Shown here: positions 8,547 to 17,625 of the stretch, one piece after another
Layout of the letters: every line of letters begins with the position of its first letter
Numbering within the stretch: the stretch's first letter is position 1
NCBI GenBank assembly: GCA_020854035.1
Contig: JADZGE010000002.1
Span: 124,001 to 188,000, forward strand
Origin: Burkholderiales bacterium
Lineage (GTDB): Bacteria > Pseudomonadota > Gammaproteobacteria > Burkholderiales > SG8-41
DNA: 64,000 nucleotides
Direction: 5' to 3'
Made by a program: the position numbers and the translations under genes
Notes under the pieces: model-generated
Databases searched by the model: none
The model's input: only the letters and a program-made list of their open reading frames with translations
Told to the model about the DNA's origin: nothing

Positions 8547-10340
8547 TCAGAATTGACCGGGTTCCAGCGCGAGGACGCTATCCGCGCCCAGGACCACTTC
8601 ACGGCCCAGTGTCATTGCCCGCGGCAACTCGTGCTCGGCGTAAAAGCGCGCCGTCGCGATCTTCGCCTCGAGGAAGCGGCGGTCGGCGTCCGGCTGCGCC
8701 AGCTTCTCCTCCGCGGCGAGCGCCGCGCGCGCCATCATCCACCCCCCCGCCACGGTGCCGAAGAGCTTGAGGTAAGGCACCGACACCCCCGCCGCCGCCT
8801 GCGGATTTTTCTCGTAGGACTCCACCAGCCAGCGCGTCGCGGCCTCCAGAGCGTCGATCGCCTCCCCAAGGTTAACGCGCACGGAGGCAAACGCCTCGCC
8901 GCGTCCGCTGAGTTGCGCGTGAACCTCCCGCATCGCGCCGATCACCGCGAGCGCCGTCGCGCCCTTCTCCAGCGCCACCTTGCGCCCCGTGAGGTCGTTC
9001 GCCTGGATGCCGGTCGTGCCTTCGTAGATCGTGGTGATGCGCGCATCGCGCAGGTATTGCGCCGCGCCGGTCTCCTCGACGTAGCCCATGCCGCCGTGGA
9101 CCTGGATGCCCGTCGAGGCGATCTCGACGCCCTGCTCCGTGCTCCAGCCCTTCACGATGGGCGTGAGAAGGTCGAGCAGTCCCTGGCTGCGCCGCTTCTC
9201 CGCGGGATCCGGGTGGTGCTTCGCCTTGTCGAGCGTCGCCGCGGCGAAATACGCGAGCGCGCGCATCGCCTCGGTCTGCGCGCGCATGCTCATCAACATG
9301 CGCCGCACGTCGGGATGATGGATGATCGTGACGCGATCACCGTCGCGCTGCCCGATCTTCCGGCCTTGCACGCGCGTCTTCGCGTACTCCAGCGCGTGCT
9401 GGCAGGCGCGCTCGCCGATCGCGACGCCCTCCACGCCGACCGCGAGCCGCGCGTGGTTCATCATCGTGAACATGTACTCGAGCCCGCGGTTCTCCTCGCC
9501 CACGAGCCAGCCGACCGCACCCCGCGCCTCCCCGTACGCGAGCATGCAGGTCGGGCTCGCGTGTATGCCCATCTTGTGCTCGATCGAGACGCAGCGGATG
9601 TCGTTCCGCTCGCCCGGGCTGCCCTCCGGCCCGGGCAGGAACTTGGGAACGACGAAGAGCGAAAGTCCCTTCACCCCCTCCGGCGCGTCGGGCGTGCGAG
9701 CAAGCACGAGGTGCACGATGTTCTCCGTCATGTCGTGCTCGCCCCAGGTAATGAAGATCTTGGTGCCCCGGATGCGGTAGCGCTCCCCCTCGCGCACCGC
9801 GCTGGTGCGAACGGCGGACAGATCCGAACCTGCCTGCGGCTCGGTGAGGTTCATCGTGCCGGACCAGGCGCCGGACACGAGCCGCGGCATCCATGCCTGC
9901 CGCAGCTCCGGGGAGGCGTGGGCCTTCAATGCTTCCAGGACCCCGGAAGTGAGCATCGGGCAGAGGCACAGTGCAAGATTCGCGCTCTTCCAGATTTCCT
10001 GCACGGGGGTGGCGATCACGTGCGGCAGCCCCTGCCCGCCGTACTCGGACGCGGCGGCGAGGCCGTTCCAGCCCGCCTCGCAGAACGCCCGGTAAGCCTC
10101 CTTGAACCCCGGCGACGAAGTGACGCGTCCGTCCGCGAGCCGCGCACCCTCCCGGTCGCCGGTGCGGTTGAGCGGGTCGAGCACCTCCCGCGCGAACTTC
10201 GCCGCTTCCTCGAGCACGGCGTCGGCGAGTTCGTTGCTCACCTCGGCGTACGCCGGCAGCGCCGCTACTTCACCGAGTCCCGCAAGCTCGCGCAGGGCGA
10301 ACCGCATGTCCTTGAGTGGTGCCGCGTAGGTCGCCATCAT
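8547..10340 (-). CDS. Acyl-CoA dehydrogenase (DmdC/AcdB-like, long form)
   Basis: A 597-residue FAD-dependent acyl-CoA dehydrogenase, longer than the classic 380-residue type because of a C-terminal extension (acyl-CoA dehydrogenase C-terminal domain, from about residue 465). Motifs include NLTEPQAGSDLSAVRT for flavin and substrate binding, GIQVHGGMGYVEETGAAQYL, and IYEGTTGIQANDL, where the Glu is the catalytic base. This architecture is typical of 3-methylmercaptopropionyl-CoA dehydrogenase-like enzymes, but most members act on other fatty acyl-CoAs. A GAGG ribosome-binding site precedes the start; Met1 and Met2 are both possible. The start overlaps the stop of a small upstream ORF by four bases. 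Confidence 0.9.
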   Translation of the reverse strand: MMATYAAPLKDMRFALRELAGLGEVAALPAYAEVSNELADAVLEEAAKFAREVLDPLNRTGDREGARLADGRVTSSPGFKEAYRAFCEAGWNGLAAASEYGGQGLPHVIATPVQEIWKSANLALCLCPMLTSGVLEALKAHASPELRQAWMPRLVSGAWSGTMNLTEPQAGSDLSAVRTSAVREGERYRIRGTKIFITWGEHDMTENIVHLVLARTPDAPEGVKGLSLFVVPKFLPGPEGSPGERNDIRCVSIEHKMGIHASPTCMLAYGEARGAVGWLVGEENRGLEYMFTMMNHARLAVGVEGVAIGERACQHALEYAKTRVQGRKIGQRDGDRVTIIHHPDVRRMLMSMRAQTEAMRALAYFAAATLDKAKHHPDPAEKRRSQGLLDLLTPIVKGWSTEQGVEIASTGIQVHGGMGYVEETGAAQYLRDARITTIYEGTTGIQANDLTGRKVALEKGATALAVIGAMREVHAQLSGRGEAFASVRVNLGEAIDALEAATRWLVESYEKNPQAAAGVSVPYLKLFGTVAGGWMMARAALAAEEKLAQPDADRRFLEAKIATARFYAEHELPRAMTLGREVVLGADSVLALEPGQF

Positions 10341-10597
10341 CGGCCTCCGGATCTCACGTCAACAGGTGCGGCATCGGTGATGCTGGCATGGTCGATGTGC
10401 GGGGCCGCCACTTCGAGCAGGTCTTCGGTCGCACGCAGCGGGATGCCGACTTCCGGGACATCGATGACGAAGCGCTCGCGCGGTTTCGGCGGAATCGCCG
10501 TCACCTCCAGCATGCCGAATGCACCGCGACCCACGCCCCATTCCTCCCGCCGGACGTGCTCCAGGGCCCGAGCATAGCACCGCGCGTTTGCCGCCAT
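10337..10597 (-). CDS. Small hypothetical protein upstream of acyl-CoA dehydrogenase
   Basis: An 86-codon frame I do not recognise. It has a balanced composition for this genome (for example PPKPRERFVIDVPEVGIPL) and ends with a TGA that overlaps the ATG of the acyl-CoA dehydrogenase by four bases, which suggests coupled translation. There is no signal peptide, membrane segment or known motif. Against it: high-GC DNA produces many spurious frames, and the N-terminal third looks less protein-like. It could also be the C-terminal remnant of a larger gene, since upstream codons in another frame are also open. Confidence 0.35.
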   Translation of the reverse strand: MAANARCYARALEHVRREEWGVGRGAFGMLEVTAIPPKPRERFVIDVPEVGIPLRATEDLLEVAAPHIDHASITDAAPVDVRSGGR

Positions 10598-10847
10598 CGA
10601 CCGTGGCGCGCCCCGTGTTGCCGGCGGCTACCTGGATGCCGGCGGCGATGCTCTCCGGATCCGCGGCGGTGGAGAGCACGAGTTGCGGGTGCCGCCGGCC
10701 GGTCCCGGGATGGCGAAACGAGCGCCCCGCGCTCGCGCCGGCAGGGCCGGGTCGTGCGTGCGTCCCGTTTTCACGATCGGTGGCGGAGAAGGTTCCGATG
10801 TCCGAAAACGGCGAGCAGGGGCGCGGGCGGCGGCCTAGAATGAGGCC

Positions 10848-12287
10848 GTGCTGCTCGCTCCGGACCACTGCTACCAGGCGCTGACCGCGCGCGATCCCCG
10901 CTTCGACGGGCGCTTCTTCGTCGGCGTGTCGTCCACAGGCATCTATTGCCGGCCGGTGTGCACGGTGCGCGTGCCCAAGCGCCAGAACTGCACGTTCTAT
11001 CCGAGCGCGGCCGCCGCCGAGCTGGCCGGGTACCGGCCCTGTCTGCGCTGCCGGCCGGAACTCGCGCCGGGCAACGCGGCGATCGATGCTTCCGCGCGAC
11101 TCGCGCAACAGGCCGCCAGCCTGATCGAGGATGGCCTGCTCGCCGAGGTGAGCGTCGAGGCGCTGGCCGCCCGCCTGGGCGTGACCGGCCGGCACGTGCG
11201 GCGCGTGTTCGCCGCCGAGTTCGGCGTCTCCCCGGTTCAGTTCGCACAGACGCAACGGCTGCTGCTCGCCAAGCGGCTGCTGCACGACAGTGCGTTGCCC
11301 GCGACCGAGGTCGCGCTCGCGAGCGGGTTCGGGAGCGTACGGCGTTTCAACGCCTTGTTCAAGCAGCGCTACCGGCTCACCCCGGGCGCGCTGCGGCGGG
11401 CGCCCGTGACGCCCTCGCGCGGCGACGCGCTCGGCTTCGAGCTGGCGTACCGGCCGCCGCTCGACTGGGACGGGGTGTGCGGCTTCCTCGGCGCGCGCGC
11501 GATCGAAGGGGTCGAAGCCATCGAGCGCGGCGCGTACGTGAGAAGCATCGCGGTCGGCTCCGGCGCGACGTCTTGCCGCGGCTGGCTCGCGGTCGCGCCG
11601 GCCGCGGGCCGGCCGGCGCTGAGAGTCGCACTCTCGCCCTCGCTCGCGCGCGGCGTGTCCGTGCTCCTCGCGCGGGTAAAGAAGGTGTTCGATCTCGCCC
11701 TGGACCCGCAGGCGATCGCGGTCGCGCTCGGGCCGCTCGCGCGAGGCCGCCCGGGTCTGCGTCTGCCCGGCGCCTTCGACGGTTTCGAGGTCGCGGTGCG
11801 CGCGGTGCTCGGCCAGCAGATCACGGTCGAGGCTGCACGCACGCTCGCCGGCCGGTTCGTGGCGGCCTTCGGCGAGCCGGTGGATACGCCGTTCGCCGGC
11901 ATCCGCTACCTCTTCCCGGGTGCGCAGCGCATCGCGGGGCTCACGCCGCCGGAGATCGCGAGGCACGGCGTGATCGCGGCCCGCGCCCGCTCGATCATCG
12001 CGCTGGCGCGAAGTGTGGCCGCCGGCGAACTGACGCTCAGTCCGGGAGCGCCGGTGAACGACACGCTGGCGCGCCTGCGGGCGGTGCCCGGTGTCGGCGA
12101 CTGGACCGCGCAGTACATCGCCATGCGCGCGCTGTCGTGGCCGGATGCCTTCCCGGCGTCCGACCACGGCGTCCTCAAGGCGCTGAAAGAGAAGAATCCG
12201 CGCCGCGCGCTCGCCCGTGCCGAGGGCTGGCGCCCGTGGCGCGCCTACGCCGTGATCCACCTGTGGAAATCGCTGGAGGGAACATGA
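10848..12287 (+). CDS. alkA: AdaA-type regulator / AlkA DNA-3-methyladenine glycosylase fusion
   Basis: A 479-residue, GTG-initiated fusion. Residues 1-75 are an Ada metal-binding domain with zinc cysteines Cys34, Cys38, Cys65 and Cys68 (GIYCRPVC and CLRCRP). Residues about 85-185 are an AraC-type double helix-turn-helix. Residues about 195-300 match the AlkA N-terminal domain, and the rest is an HhH-GPD glycosylase with the hairpin LRAVPGVGDWTAQYIAMR and a catalytic Asp in FPASDHG. It should excise 3-methyladenine and other alkylated bases and may sense methylphosphotriesters through the Ada domain to control its own operon. The next gene, ogt, overlaps its stop (ATGA), forming an alkylation-repair unit. 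Confidence 0.92.
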   Translation: MLLAPDHCYQALTARDPRFDGRFFVGVSSTGIYCRPVCTVRVPKRQNCTFYPSAAAAELAGYRPCLRCRPELAPGNAAIDASARLAQQAASLIEDGLLAEVSVEALAARLGVTGRHVRRVFAAEFGVSPVQFAQTQRLLLAKRLLHDSALPATEVALASGFGSVRRFNALFKQRYRLTPGALRRAPVTPSRGDALGFELAYRPPLDWDGVCGFLGARAIEGVEAIERGAYVRSIAVGSGATSCRGWLAVAPAAGRPALRVALSPSLARGVSVLLARVKKVFDLALDPQAIAVALGPLARGRPGLRLPGAFDGFEVAVRAVLGQQITVEAARTLAGRFVAAFGEPVDTPFAGIRYLFPGAQRIAGLTPPEIARHGVIAARARSIIALARSVAAGELTLSPGAPVNDTLARLRAVPGVGDWTAQYIAMRALSWPDAFPASDHGVLKALKEKNPRRALARAEGWRPWRAYAVIHLWKSLEGT

Positions 12288-12775
12288 CCCTTTACACCTG
12301 GATCGACAGTCCGCTCGGCAGGATCCTGCTCACGATGGACGGCGAGAAACTGACCGGGCTCCATTTCGAGCGCGAGAAATACTTCCCGCGCCTGGGCGAG
12401 GACTGGCTCGAGTCGCCGCACGCGCCGCTCCTCGCGCGGGCCGCCCGCCAGGTCCGCGAGTACTTCGCCGGCGAGCGCGACCGCTTCGATCTCCCGCTCG
12501 CGCCGGCGGGCACGCCATTCCAGCAGCGCGTGTGGCGGGCGCTCCTCGGCATCGGGTGCGGCGAGACCGCGACCTACGGCGAGATCGCCCGGCGCATCGG
12601 CGCACCGCGGAGCGTGCGGGCAGTGGGTGCGGCGATCGGCCGCAACCCGATCTCGATCGTCGTGCCGTGCCATCGGGTCGTGGGGAGCACCGGCGCGCTG
12701 ACGGGTTATGCCGGTGGACTGGAGCGCAAGCGGGCGTTACTCGCGCGCGAGCACGCGCCGGATCTGGTGAGCTAG
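12284..12775 (+). CDS. ogt: Methylated-DNA--protein-cysteine S-methyltransferase
   Basis: A 163-residue protein with the DNA-binding and active-site core of O6-alkylguanine methyltransferases: GTPFQQRVWRALLGIGCGET, the helix with RAVGAAIGRNP, and the suicide active site VPCHRVV. Length is normal for Ogt. It transfers O6-alkyl groups from guanine irreversibly to its own cysteine. Its ATG overlaps the alkA stop codon, so the two are translated together; the pair splits between two proteins the functions held by E. coli Ada and AlkA. Confidence 0.95.
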   Translation: MTLYTWIDSPLGRILLTMDGEKLTGLHFEREKYFPRLGEDWLESPHAPLLARAARQVREYFAGERDRFDLPLAPAGTPFQQRVWRALLGIGCGETATYGEIARRIGAPRSVRAVGAAIGRNPISIVVPCHRVVGSTGALTGYAGGLERKRALLAREHAPDLVS

Positions 12776-12851
12776 CGGCAGTCCGCGCCGGCATCGCCAG
12801 CGATTTCGACGGGCGCGGTGATTCCCTTCCTACCCAATGCGCGCAGTCGGG

Positions 12852-12857
12852 TATAGT
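12852..12857 (+). promoter_or_regulatory. Candidate -10 box upstream of the DMT transporter leader
   Basis: The hexamer TATAGT stands out in an otherwise GC-rich gap after ogt and lies 50 bases before the first short ORF. No good -35 hexamer is seen at 16-18 bases (the nearest is a weak TTCCTA at about 19), so this is tentative. Confidence 0.25.
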
Positions 12858-12906
12858 TGGCACTCGCGAGCGCTCGCACTCCTGGCCGGGGGAATCCGGG
12901 AAAAGC

Positions 12907-13035
12907 ATGAACGTAACGCCTGTGATGCACCGTCCGGAGAACGTTCACCACCTGCCGGCGCCCGGCGCCGGTGCGGCGCAATCGCGGCCTGACTGAATGT
13001 TCCTGCATCGTTCGCTGCCGAAAGCCGCGGCGTGA
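12907..13035 (+). other. Two chained short leader ORFs before the DMT transporter
   Basis: A 29-codon ORF (12907-12996, starting MNVTPVMHRP) is followed with no gap by a 12-codon ORF (12997-13035, MFLHRSLPKAAA), whose TGA overlaps the GTG start of the transporter at 13032. The arrangement TGA-ATG then GTGA looks like a translational relay, but neither ORF has a clear ribosome-binding site, and such short frames occur by chance. No attenuator hairpin with a U tract was found. Confidence 0.25.
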
Positions 13036-13898
13036 GCTTTGCCGCCTTTCTGGCGCTTATCGCCGCGTTCCTCACGGCGGCAGCCACCATCTTCGTGCGC
13101 CAGGGATTGCGCACGAGCGATCCCTACACCGGCGTCTGGATCAGCATGATCGTCGGCGTCGTCGGGCTCTGGATCTGCGTGCTCGTCACCGGGGGCGTGG
13201 GCGAAGTCTCGCCGCGCAGTCTCGCGCTCTTTGCGGCGGCCGGGCTGATCGGGACCCTCGGCGGGCGGCTCACCCGCTTCCTCGCCATCGAAAAGGTGGG
13301 GGCCGCGGTGTCCGCCGCCGTCGGCAGCCTGACCCCGTTGATCGCCTCGCTCCTCGCGATCCTGCTGCTCGGCGAGCGCGTGACCCTGCCCATACTCGCG
13401 GGCACCGTCGTCATCGCGATCGGCACCGTGCTGCTCTCGACGAGCGGGCGGCGCCTCGGCTTTCGACCGTGGCAGATCGTGCTGCCGCTCACCTCCGCGA
13501 CGTGCTTCGGGGTCGTCGCGGTCATCAGGAAAGTCGGGCTGAGCGACATGGGGCCGGTGCTCGGGACCACCATCAACCTGACGGCGGCCCTGATCGCGTT
13601 CAGCGCGCTCATGCTGGCGAGCGGCCACCGCGGCATCTACGCCTGCCGCGGGCGCCCGCTGGTTCATTTCATCTTCGCCGGCCTCACCGAGAACACGGGC
13701 GTCCTCCTCACGATCGTGGCGCTCACGTCGGGCGCCGTGAGCGTCGTCACACCACTCACGGCGACGACGCCGATCTTCGTGCTCATGCTCTCCCACTTCT
13801 TCCTCAGGGGAGTGGAGGTGCTCACCACGCGGGTCGTGGCGGGCACGGTGCTGATCGTCCTTGGCGTCTACGTCATCACCGCGCTTGCCGGCTGGTGA
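13032..13898 (+). CDS. DMT superfamily transporter (EamA family)
   Basis: A 288-residue integral membrane protein with about ten hydrophobic segments in two homologous halves, as in EamA exporters. Features include the conserved end of the first repeat (AAVSAAVGSLTPLIASLLAI, then LLGERVTLPILAG) and its counterpart in the second repeat (VVTPLTATTPIFVLMLSHF). Members export amino acids or other metabolites in the inner membrane; the cargo cannot be predicted here. Start is GTG at 13032 with no strong Shine-Dalgarno, immediately after a chain of short ORFs. It faces etfA across a hairpin. Confidence 0.85.
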   Translation: MSFAAFLALIAAFLTAAATIFVRQGLRTSDPYTGVWISMIVGVVGLWICVLVTGGVGEVSPRSLALFAAAGLIGTLGGRLTRFLAIEKVGAAVSAAVGSLTPLIASLLAILLLGERVTLPILAGTVVIAIGTVLLSTSGRRLGFRPWQIVLPLTSATCFGVVAVIRKVGLSDMGPVLGTTINLTAALIAFSALMLASGHRGIYACRGRPLVHFIFAGLTENTGVLLTIVALTSGAVSVVTPLTATTPIFVLMLSHFFLRGVEVLTTRVVAGTVLIVLGVYVITALAGW

Positions 13899-14008
13899 GA
13901 CCCAGACGTCCGGGCGGGCAGTTCTTGACCTCGCACCACCGATGCCGGATCCTTCGGCATGGTTGCGGCAGGTCCCGGTGAGCGCGCCCTGCCGGGCGCA
14001 CCCGGGAA

Positions 14009-14032
14009 AATGTCGGCCTGGGGGCCGGCATT
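14009..14032. terminator. Bidirectional hairpin between the DMT transporter and etfA
   Basis: A 10-base inverted repeat (AATGTCGGCC / GGCCGGCATT, one G-T wobble) with a 4-base loop lies between two convergent genes. There is no strong U tract on either side, though AAAA precedes it on the plus strand, which serves as U residues for the minus-strand transcript. Confidence 0.5.
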
Positions 14033-14062
14033 CCCCGCCGGAGCTTCCGGATCCTCCCGCGT

Positions 14063-14992
14063 TCAGAGCTCCTTCGTGAGCTCCGGCACCGCCTTGAAGA
14101 GATCTTCGACCAGCCAGTAGTTCGCCACCGCGAAGATCGGCGCTTCCGGGTCCTTGTTGATCGCGACGATCACCTTGCTGTCCTTCATGCCGGCCAGGTG
14201 CTGGATCGCGCCGGAAATACCCACCGCGATGTAGAGCTCGGGCGCGACGATCTTCCCGGTCTGCCCGACCTGGAACTCGTTCGGCTTGAAGCCGGAGTCG
14301 ACCGCGGCGCGAGAAGCGCCGACGGCGGCGCCGAGCTTGTCCGCCAGTTCGTCGATGATCCGGAAGTTCTCGGCGCTGCCCATGCCGCGTCCGCCGGAGA
14401 CGATGATGCGCGCCGCGGTGAGCTCCGGGCGCTCGGACTTGGCGACTTCCTGCCCGTTGAACTTCGAGAGCGCGCTCTCCGGGCCCGGCGCGAGGGTCTC
14501 GACGGGAGCGGCCGAGGCGCCTGCCGCGACCGGGTCGAAAGCCGTGCCGCGCACCGTGACCACCTTGATCCTGTCGCCCGACTGCACCGTCACGAGCACG
14601 TTGCCGGCGTAGATCGGGCGCACGAAGGTGTCGGGGGAAACCACGCCGCTCACGTCGGAGATCTGCTGCACGTCGAGTAGCGCCGCCACGCGCGGCATGA
14701 AGTTCTTGCCGAACCCGGTTGCCGGCGCCGCGACGTGGGTGAACTGCGGCACGAGCGGCACGACGAGTGCCGCCATGTTCTCCGCCACGAACCCGGCGTA
14801 GTGCGGCGCGTCGCAGTGCAGCACCTTCTTCACCCCGGCGAGCTGCGCCGCCGCCTGCGCCGCCTCCGCGCACTGGTGGCCCGCCACCAGCACCGTGATG
14901 TCGCCGCCCATCGCCACCGCCGCGGCGACCGTGTTCGCCGTGCCGGGCTTCAATTGCCTTCCGTCGTGCTCTGCAATGACGAGTACTGACAC
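14063..14992 (-). CDS. etfA: Electron transfer flavoprotein alpha subunit
   Basis: A 309-residue EtfA, normal length. It starts [20 protein letters not shown] and has the C-terminal FAD-binding domain with [13 protein letters not shown], then [20 protein letters not shown] and [13 protein letters not shown], all family signatures. With EtfB it takes electrons from acyl-CoA dehydrogenases (two are in this window) and passes them to ETF:ubiquinone oxidoreductase. It follows etfB on the same strand with about 100 bases between. Confidence 0.97.
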   Translation of the reverse strand: MSVLVIAEHDGRQLKPGTANTVAAAVAMGGDITVLVAGHQCAEAAQAAAQLAGVKKVLHCDAPHYAGFVAENMAALVVPLVPQFTHVAAPATGFGKNFMPRVAALLDVQQISDVSGVVSPDTFVRPIYAGNVLVTVQSGDRIKVVTVRGTAFDPVAAGASAAPVETLAPGPESALSKFNGQEVAKSERPELTAARIIVSGGRGMGSAENFRIIDELADKLGAAVGASRAAVDSGFKPNEFQVGQTGKIVAPELYIAVGISGAIQHLAGMKDSKVIVAINKDPEAPIFAVANYWLVEDLFKAVPELTKEL

Positions 14993-15093
14993 GCTCTACC
15001 TCTCGAAATGGTTGTTTCGTCGATCGCGGGACCGGGGACGGGAGACCCGGCGGGGCCGCCCTGTCCCCCCCCGGTCGCTCGCCTTCAGCCTGC

Positions 15094-15843
15094 TCAGATG
15101 ACTTTCGCCTCGCCCTTCAGCTTCGCGACGAGTTCCTTCACGTCGCCGACCTTCACGCCGGCGCCGCGCTTGGGCGGCTCCTCGACCTTGAGCGTCTTCA
15201 ATCGCGGCGCGATATCCACGCCGAGCACGTCGGGCTTCATGACCTCCAGCGGCTTCTTCTTCGCCTTCATGATGTTGGGGAGCGTCACGTAGCGCGGCTC
15301 GTTCAGGCGCAGGTCCGCCGTGACGAGCGCCGGGAGCTTCAGCGTGAGCTTCTCCAGCCCGCCGTCGATCTCGCGCACGACCCGCGCGCTCCCGTCCGCG
15401 ATTTCGATCTTCGAGGTGAAGGCCGCCTGCGGCCAGTCGAGAAGCGCCGCGAGCATCTGCCCGCTCTGGTTCGAATCGTCGTCGATCGCCTGCTTGCCCA
15501 TGATGACGAGCTGCGGGCTCTCTTTCGCGACCACCGCCTTCAGGAGCTTCGCGACGGCGAGCGGCTGCACTTCCTCGTTCGTCTCGACGAGTATGCCGCG
15601 GTCGGCCCCCATCGCCATCGCGGTGCGCAGCGTCTCCTGGCACTGCGCCGCCCCGATCGACACCGCTACGATCTCGGTCACGGTGCCCGCCTCCTTCATG
15701 CGGACCGCCTGCTCGACCGCGATCTCGCAGAAGGGATTCATGGCCATCTTGACGTTCGCGGTCTCGACGCCGCTGCCGTCGGACTTCACCCGCACCTTGA
15801 CGTACGGGTCGATCACGCGCTTCACGGTTACCAGGCACTTCAT
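15094..15843 (-). CDS. etfB: Electron transfer flavoprotein beta subunit
   Basis: A 249-residue EtfB beginning [20 protein letters not shown] and carrying the family features [19 protein letters not shown] and the signature [20 protein letters not shown], plus the conserved [20 protein letters not shown]. It binds AMP and forms the electron-entry face of ETF. Gene order etfB-etfA is standard. Upstream (15844-15950) lies a short gap, then an ABC-ATPase relic. Confidence 0.97.
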   Translation of the reverse strand: MKCLVTVKRVIDPYVKVRVKSDGSGVETANVKMAMNPFCEIAVEQAVRMKEAGTVTEIVAVSIGAAQCQETLRTAMAMGADRGILVETNEEVQPLAVAKLLKAVVAKESPQLVIMGKQAIDDDSNQSGQMLAALLDWPQAAFTSKIEIADGSARVVREIDGGLEKLTLKLPALVTADLRLNEPRYVTLPNIMKAKKKPLEVMKPDVLGVDIAPRLKTLKVEEPPKRGAGVKVGDVKELVAKLKGEAKVI

Positions 15844-15950
15844 GATTGTGGTCTCTGGGTATGGACGGAGGGGCCGCCATTTTACCGCAGGATCACCGCG
15901 CGGGTCGCGCCACCATCCTCAATGTGGACCTCCGCGGAACGGCTCCCGCG

Positions 15951-16220
15951 TCAGAGGGCCTTCTTGAGGCCCATGCGCGGATCGCGGCGGGGCTCGAGCC
16001 GGTGATCTCGCGCCCGTTGTAGAAGATGCTCCCGCGAGTGGGCTCCAGGAAGTGCGTGAGCAGGTTGAAGCAGGTCGTCCTGCCACGCGCCGTTCGGGCC
16101 GATCAGCGCGTGGATCGACCCGCGCCGCACGCGCAGGTTGACGTTGTTCACCGCGACGAAGCCCTTGAACTCTCTCGTGAGCTCGCGGGTTTCCAGTATC
16201 CAGTCCTTCCCCTGCATCAT
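15951..16220 (-). pseudogene. Branched-chain amino acid ABC transporter ATPase (LivG-type) 5' relic
   Basis: The first 47 codons read like LivG (ILETRELTREFKGFVAVNNV, then GSIHALIGPNG). An extra base near 16085 shifts the frame in the Walker A motif; correcting it gives GRTTCFNLLTHFLEPTRGS, so the Walker lysine also reads as Arg. A second, compensating one-base loss near 15978 restores MGLKKAL, then a stop follows. About two thirds of the domain, including signature and Walker B motifs, is missing and no permease genes are near. This is a dead gene start left between etfB and radA. Confidence 0.8.
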
Positions 16221-16248
16221 ATGTCCACGAACATACGCCCGCGCCGGG

Positions 16249-17622
16249 TCAGCCTGCGAAGCCGTCGCGAAAGCGTATCACGGCCTCCTCGATCCGCCGC
16301 ACGGGGATTACGCGCAGTCCCGCGATCGCCTGTCGCGGCTTGTTGGCGGCCGGCACGAGCGCGTGGGTGAACCCGAGCTTCGCCGCTTCGCGCAGCCGCT
16401 CCTGCCCGCGCTGCACCGGGCGCACCTCGCCGGCGAGGCCGACCTCGCCGAACACGACGAGTTTTCCCGGCAGCGGCCGGTTCTTGAGCGAGGAGACGAC
16501 CGCCATCAGGACGGCAAGGTCCGCCGCGGGTTCGCCGATTCGCACGCCCCCGACCGCGTTCACGAAGACGTCCTGGTCGTAGCAGGCGATGCCGGCGTGG
16601 CGGTGCAGCACCGCGAGCAGCAGCGCGAGGCGGTTCTGCTCCAGCCCCACCGTCAGGCGGCGGGGATTGGGCGCGTGCGCTTCGTCCACGAGCGCCTGGA
16701 TCTCGACGAGCATCGGGCGCGTGCCCTCCTGCGCCACCACGACACACGATCCGGCCACCGCGTCGTCGTGCTGGGAGAGAAAGAGCGCGGAGGGATTCGC
16801 GACGCCTTTCAGGCCCTTCTCCTCCATCGCGAAGACGCCCAGTTCGTTCACCGCGCCGTAGCGGTTCTTGAAAGCGCGGACGAGGCGAAAGCGCGAGTGG
16901 GTGTCGCCGTCGAAGTAGAGCACCGTATCGACCATGTGCTCGAGCACGCGCGGCCCGGCGAGCGTCCCCTCCTTCGTCACGTGGCCGATGAACACCATCG
17001 CCGCGCCCGTCCCCTTGGCGAGCCGCGTGAGGCGCGCCGCGCACTCGCGCACCTGCGCGACCGAGCCCGGCGCCGACTGGAGTTCCGCGAAGCAAAGCGT
17101 CTGGATCGAATCGATGACCGCGACCTCGGGTTTTTCCGACCTGATCGCGGCTTCGATACGCCCGAGATCGGTATCGGGGAGTATCGTGACCGAGCCCGCC
17201 TCCACCCCGAGCCGCTTCGCGCGGAGCGCGACCTGCTGCGGGGATTCCTCGCCGCTCACGTAGAGCACCGGGCGCGTCGTCCCGATTCTCGCGAGCGCCT
17301 GCAGCAGCAGCGTGGACTTGCCGATGCCGGGCTCGCCGCCGAGCAGCACGACCCCGCCCGGCACGAGCCCGCCGCCCAGCACGCGGTCGAACTCGTCGAT
17401 GCCGCTCGCGATCCGGCTCTCCTCGCGCGCCTCGACTTCCGACAGCCGCCGCGGCCGGCCCGCCTCCGCGATGCGCCCGTAGCGATTGCCGCCGGCCGCC
17501 TGCGCCTCGGCGAGCGTCTCCTGTATCGTGGCCGCGGAGTTGCAATGCGGGCACACGCCGACCCACTGCAGCACCTGGCCGCCGCACTCGCTGCACACGT
17601 AAACGGACTTGGCCTTGGCCAC
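16249..17622 (-). CDS. radA: DNA repair protein RadA
   Basis: A 457-residue RadA (Sms), normal length. Order of parts: N-terminal zinc finger CSECGGQVLQWVGVCPHCN, RecA-like ATPase with Walker A GGEPGIGKST, the RadA motif as KNRYG (usually KNRFG), and a C-terminal Lon-protease-like domain. It is a branch-migration helicase acting in recombinational repair. It is the last gene of an alr / DUF4118 / radA run, with only three bases between the DUF4118 stop and its start. The relic of a livG gene lies just downstream. Confidence 0.97.
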   Translation of the reverse strand: MAKAKSVYVCSECGGQVLQWVGVCPHCNSAATIQETLAEAQAAGGNRYGRIAEAGRPRRLSEVEAREESRIASGIDEFDRVLGGGLVPGGVVLLGGEPGIGKSTLLLQALARIGTTRPVLYVSGEESPQQVALRAKRLGVEAGSVTILPDTDLGRIEAAIRSEKPEVAVIDSIQTLCFAELQSAPGSVAQVRECAARLTRLAKGTGAAMVFIGHVTKEGTLAGPRVLEHMVDTVLYFDGDTHSRFRLVRAFKNRYGAVNELGVFAMEEKGLKGVANPSALFLSQHDDAVAGSCVVVAQEGTRPMLVEIQALVDEAHAPNPRRLTVGLEQNRLALLLAVLHRHAGIACYDQDVFVNAVGGVRIGEPAADLAVLMAVVSSLKNRPLPGKLVVFGEVGLAGEVRPVQRGQERLREAAKLGFTHALVPAANKPRQAIAGLRVIPVRRIEEAVIRFRDGFAG

Positions 17623-17625
17623 CGG

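Noticed and set aside
10359..12260. 633-codon minus-strand open frame across alkA
   Set aside because: Low-complexity Arg/Glu/Ala composition and no family features; the plus strand encodes a clear AdaA-AlkA protein.
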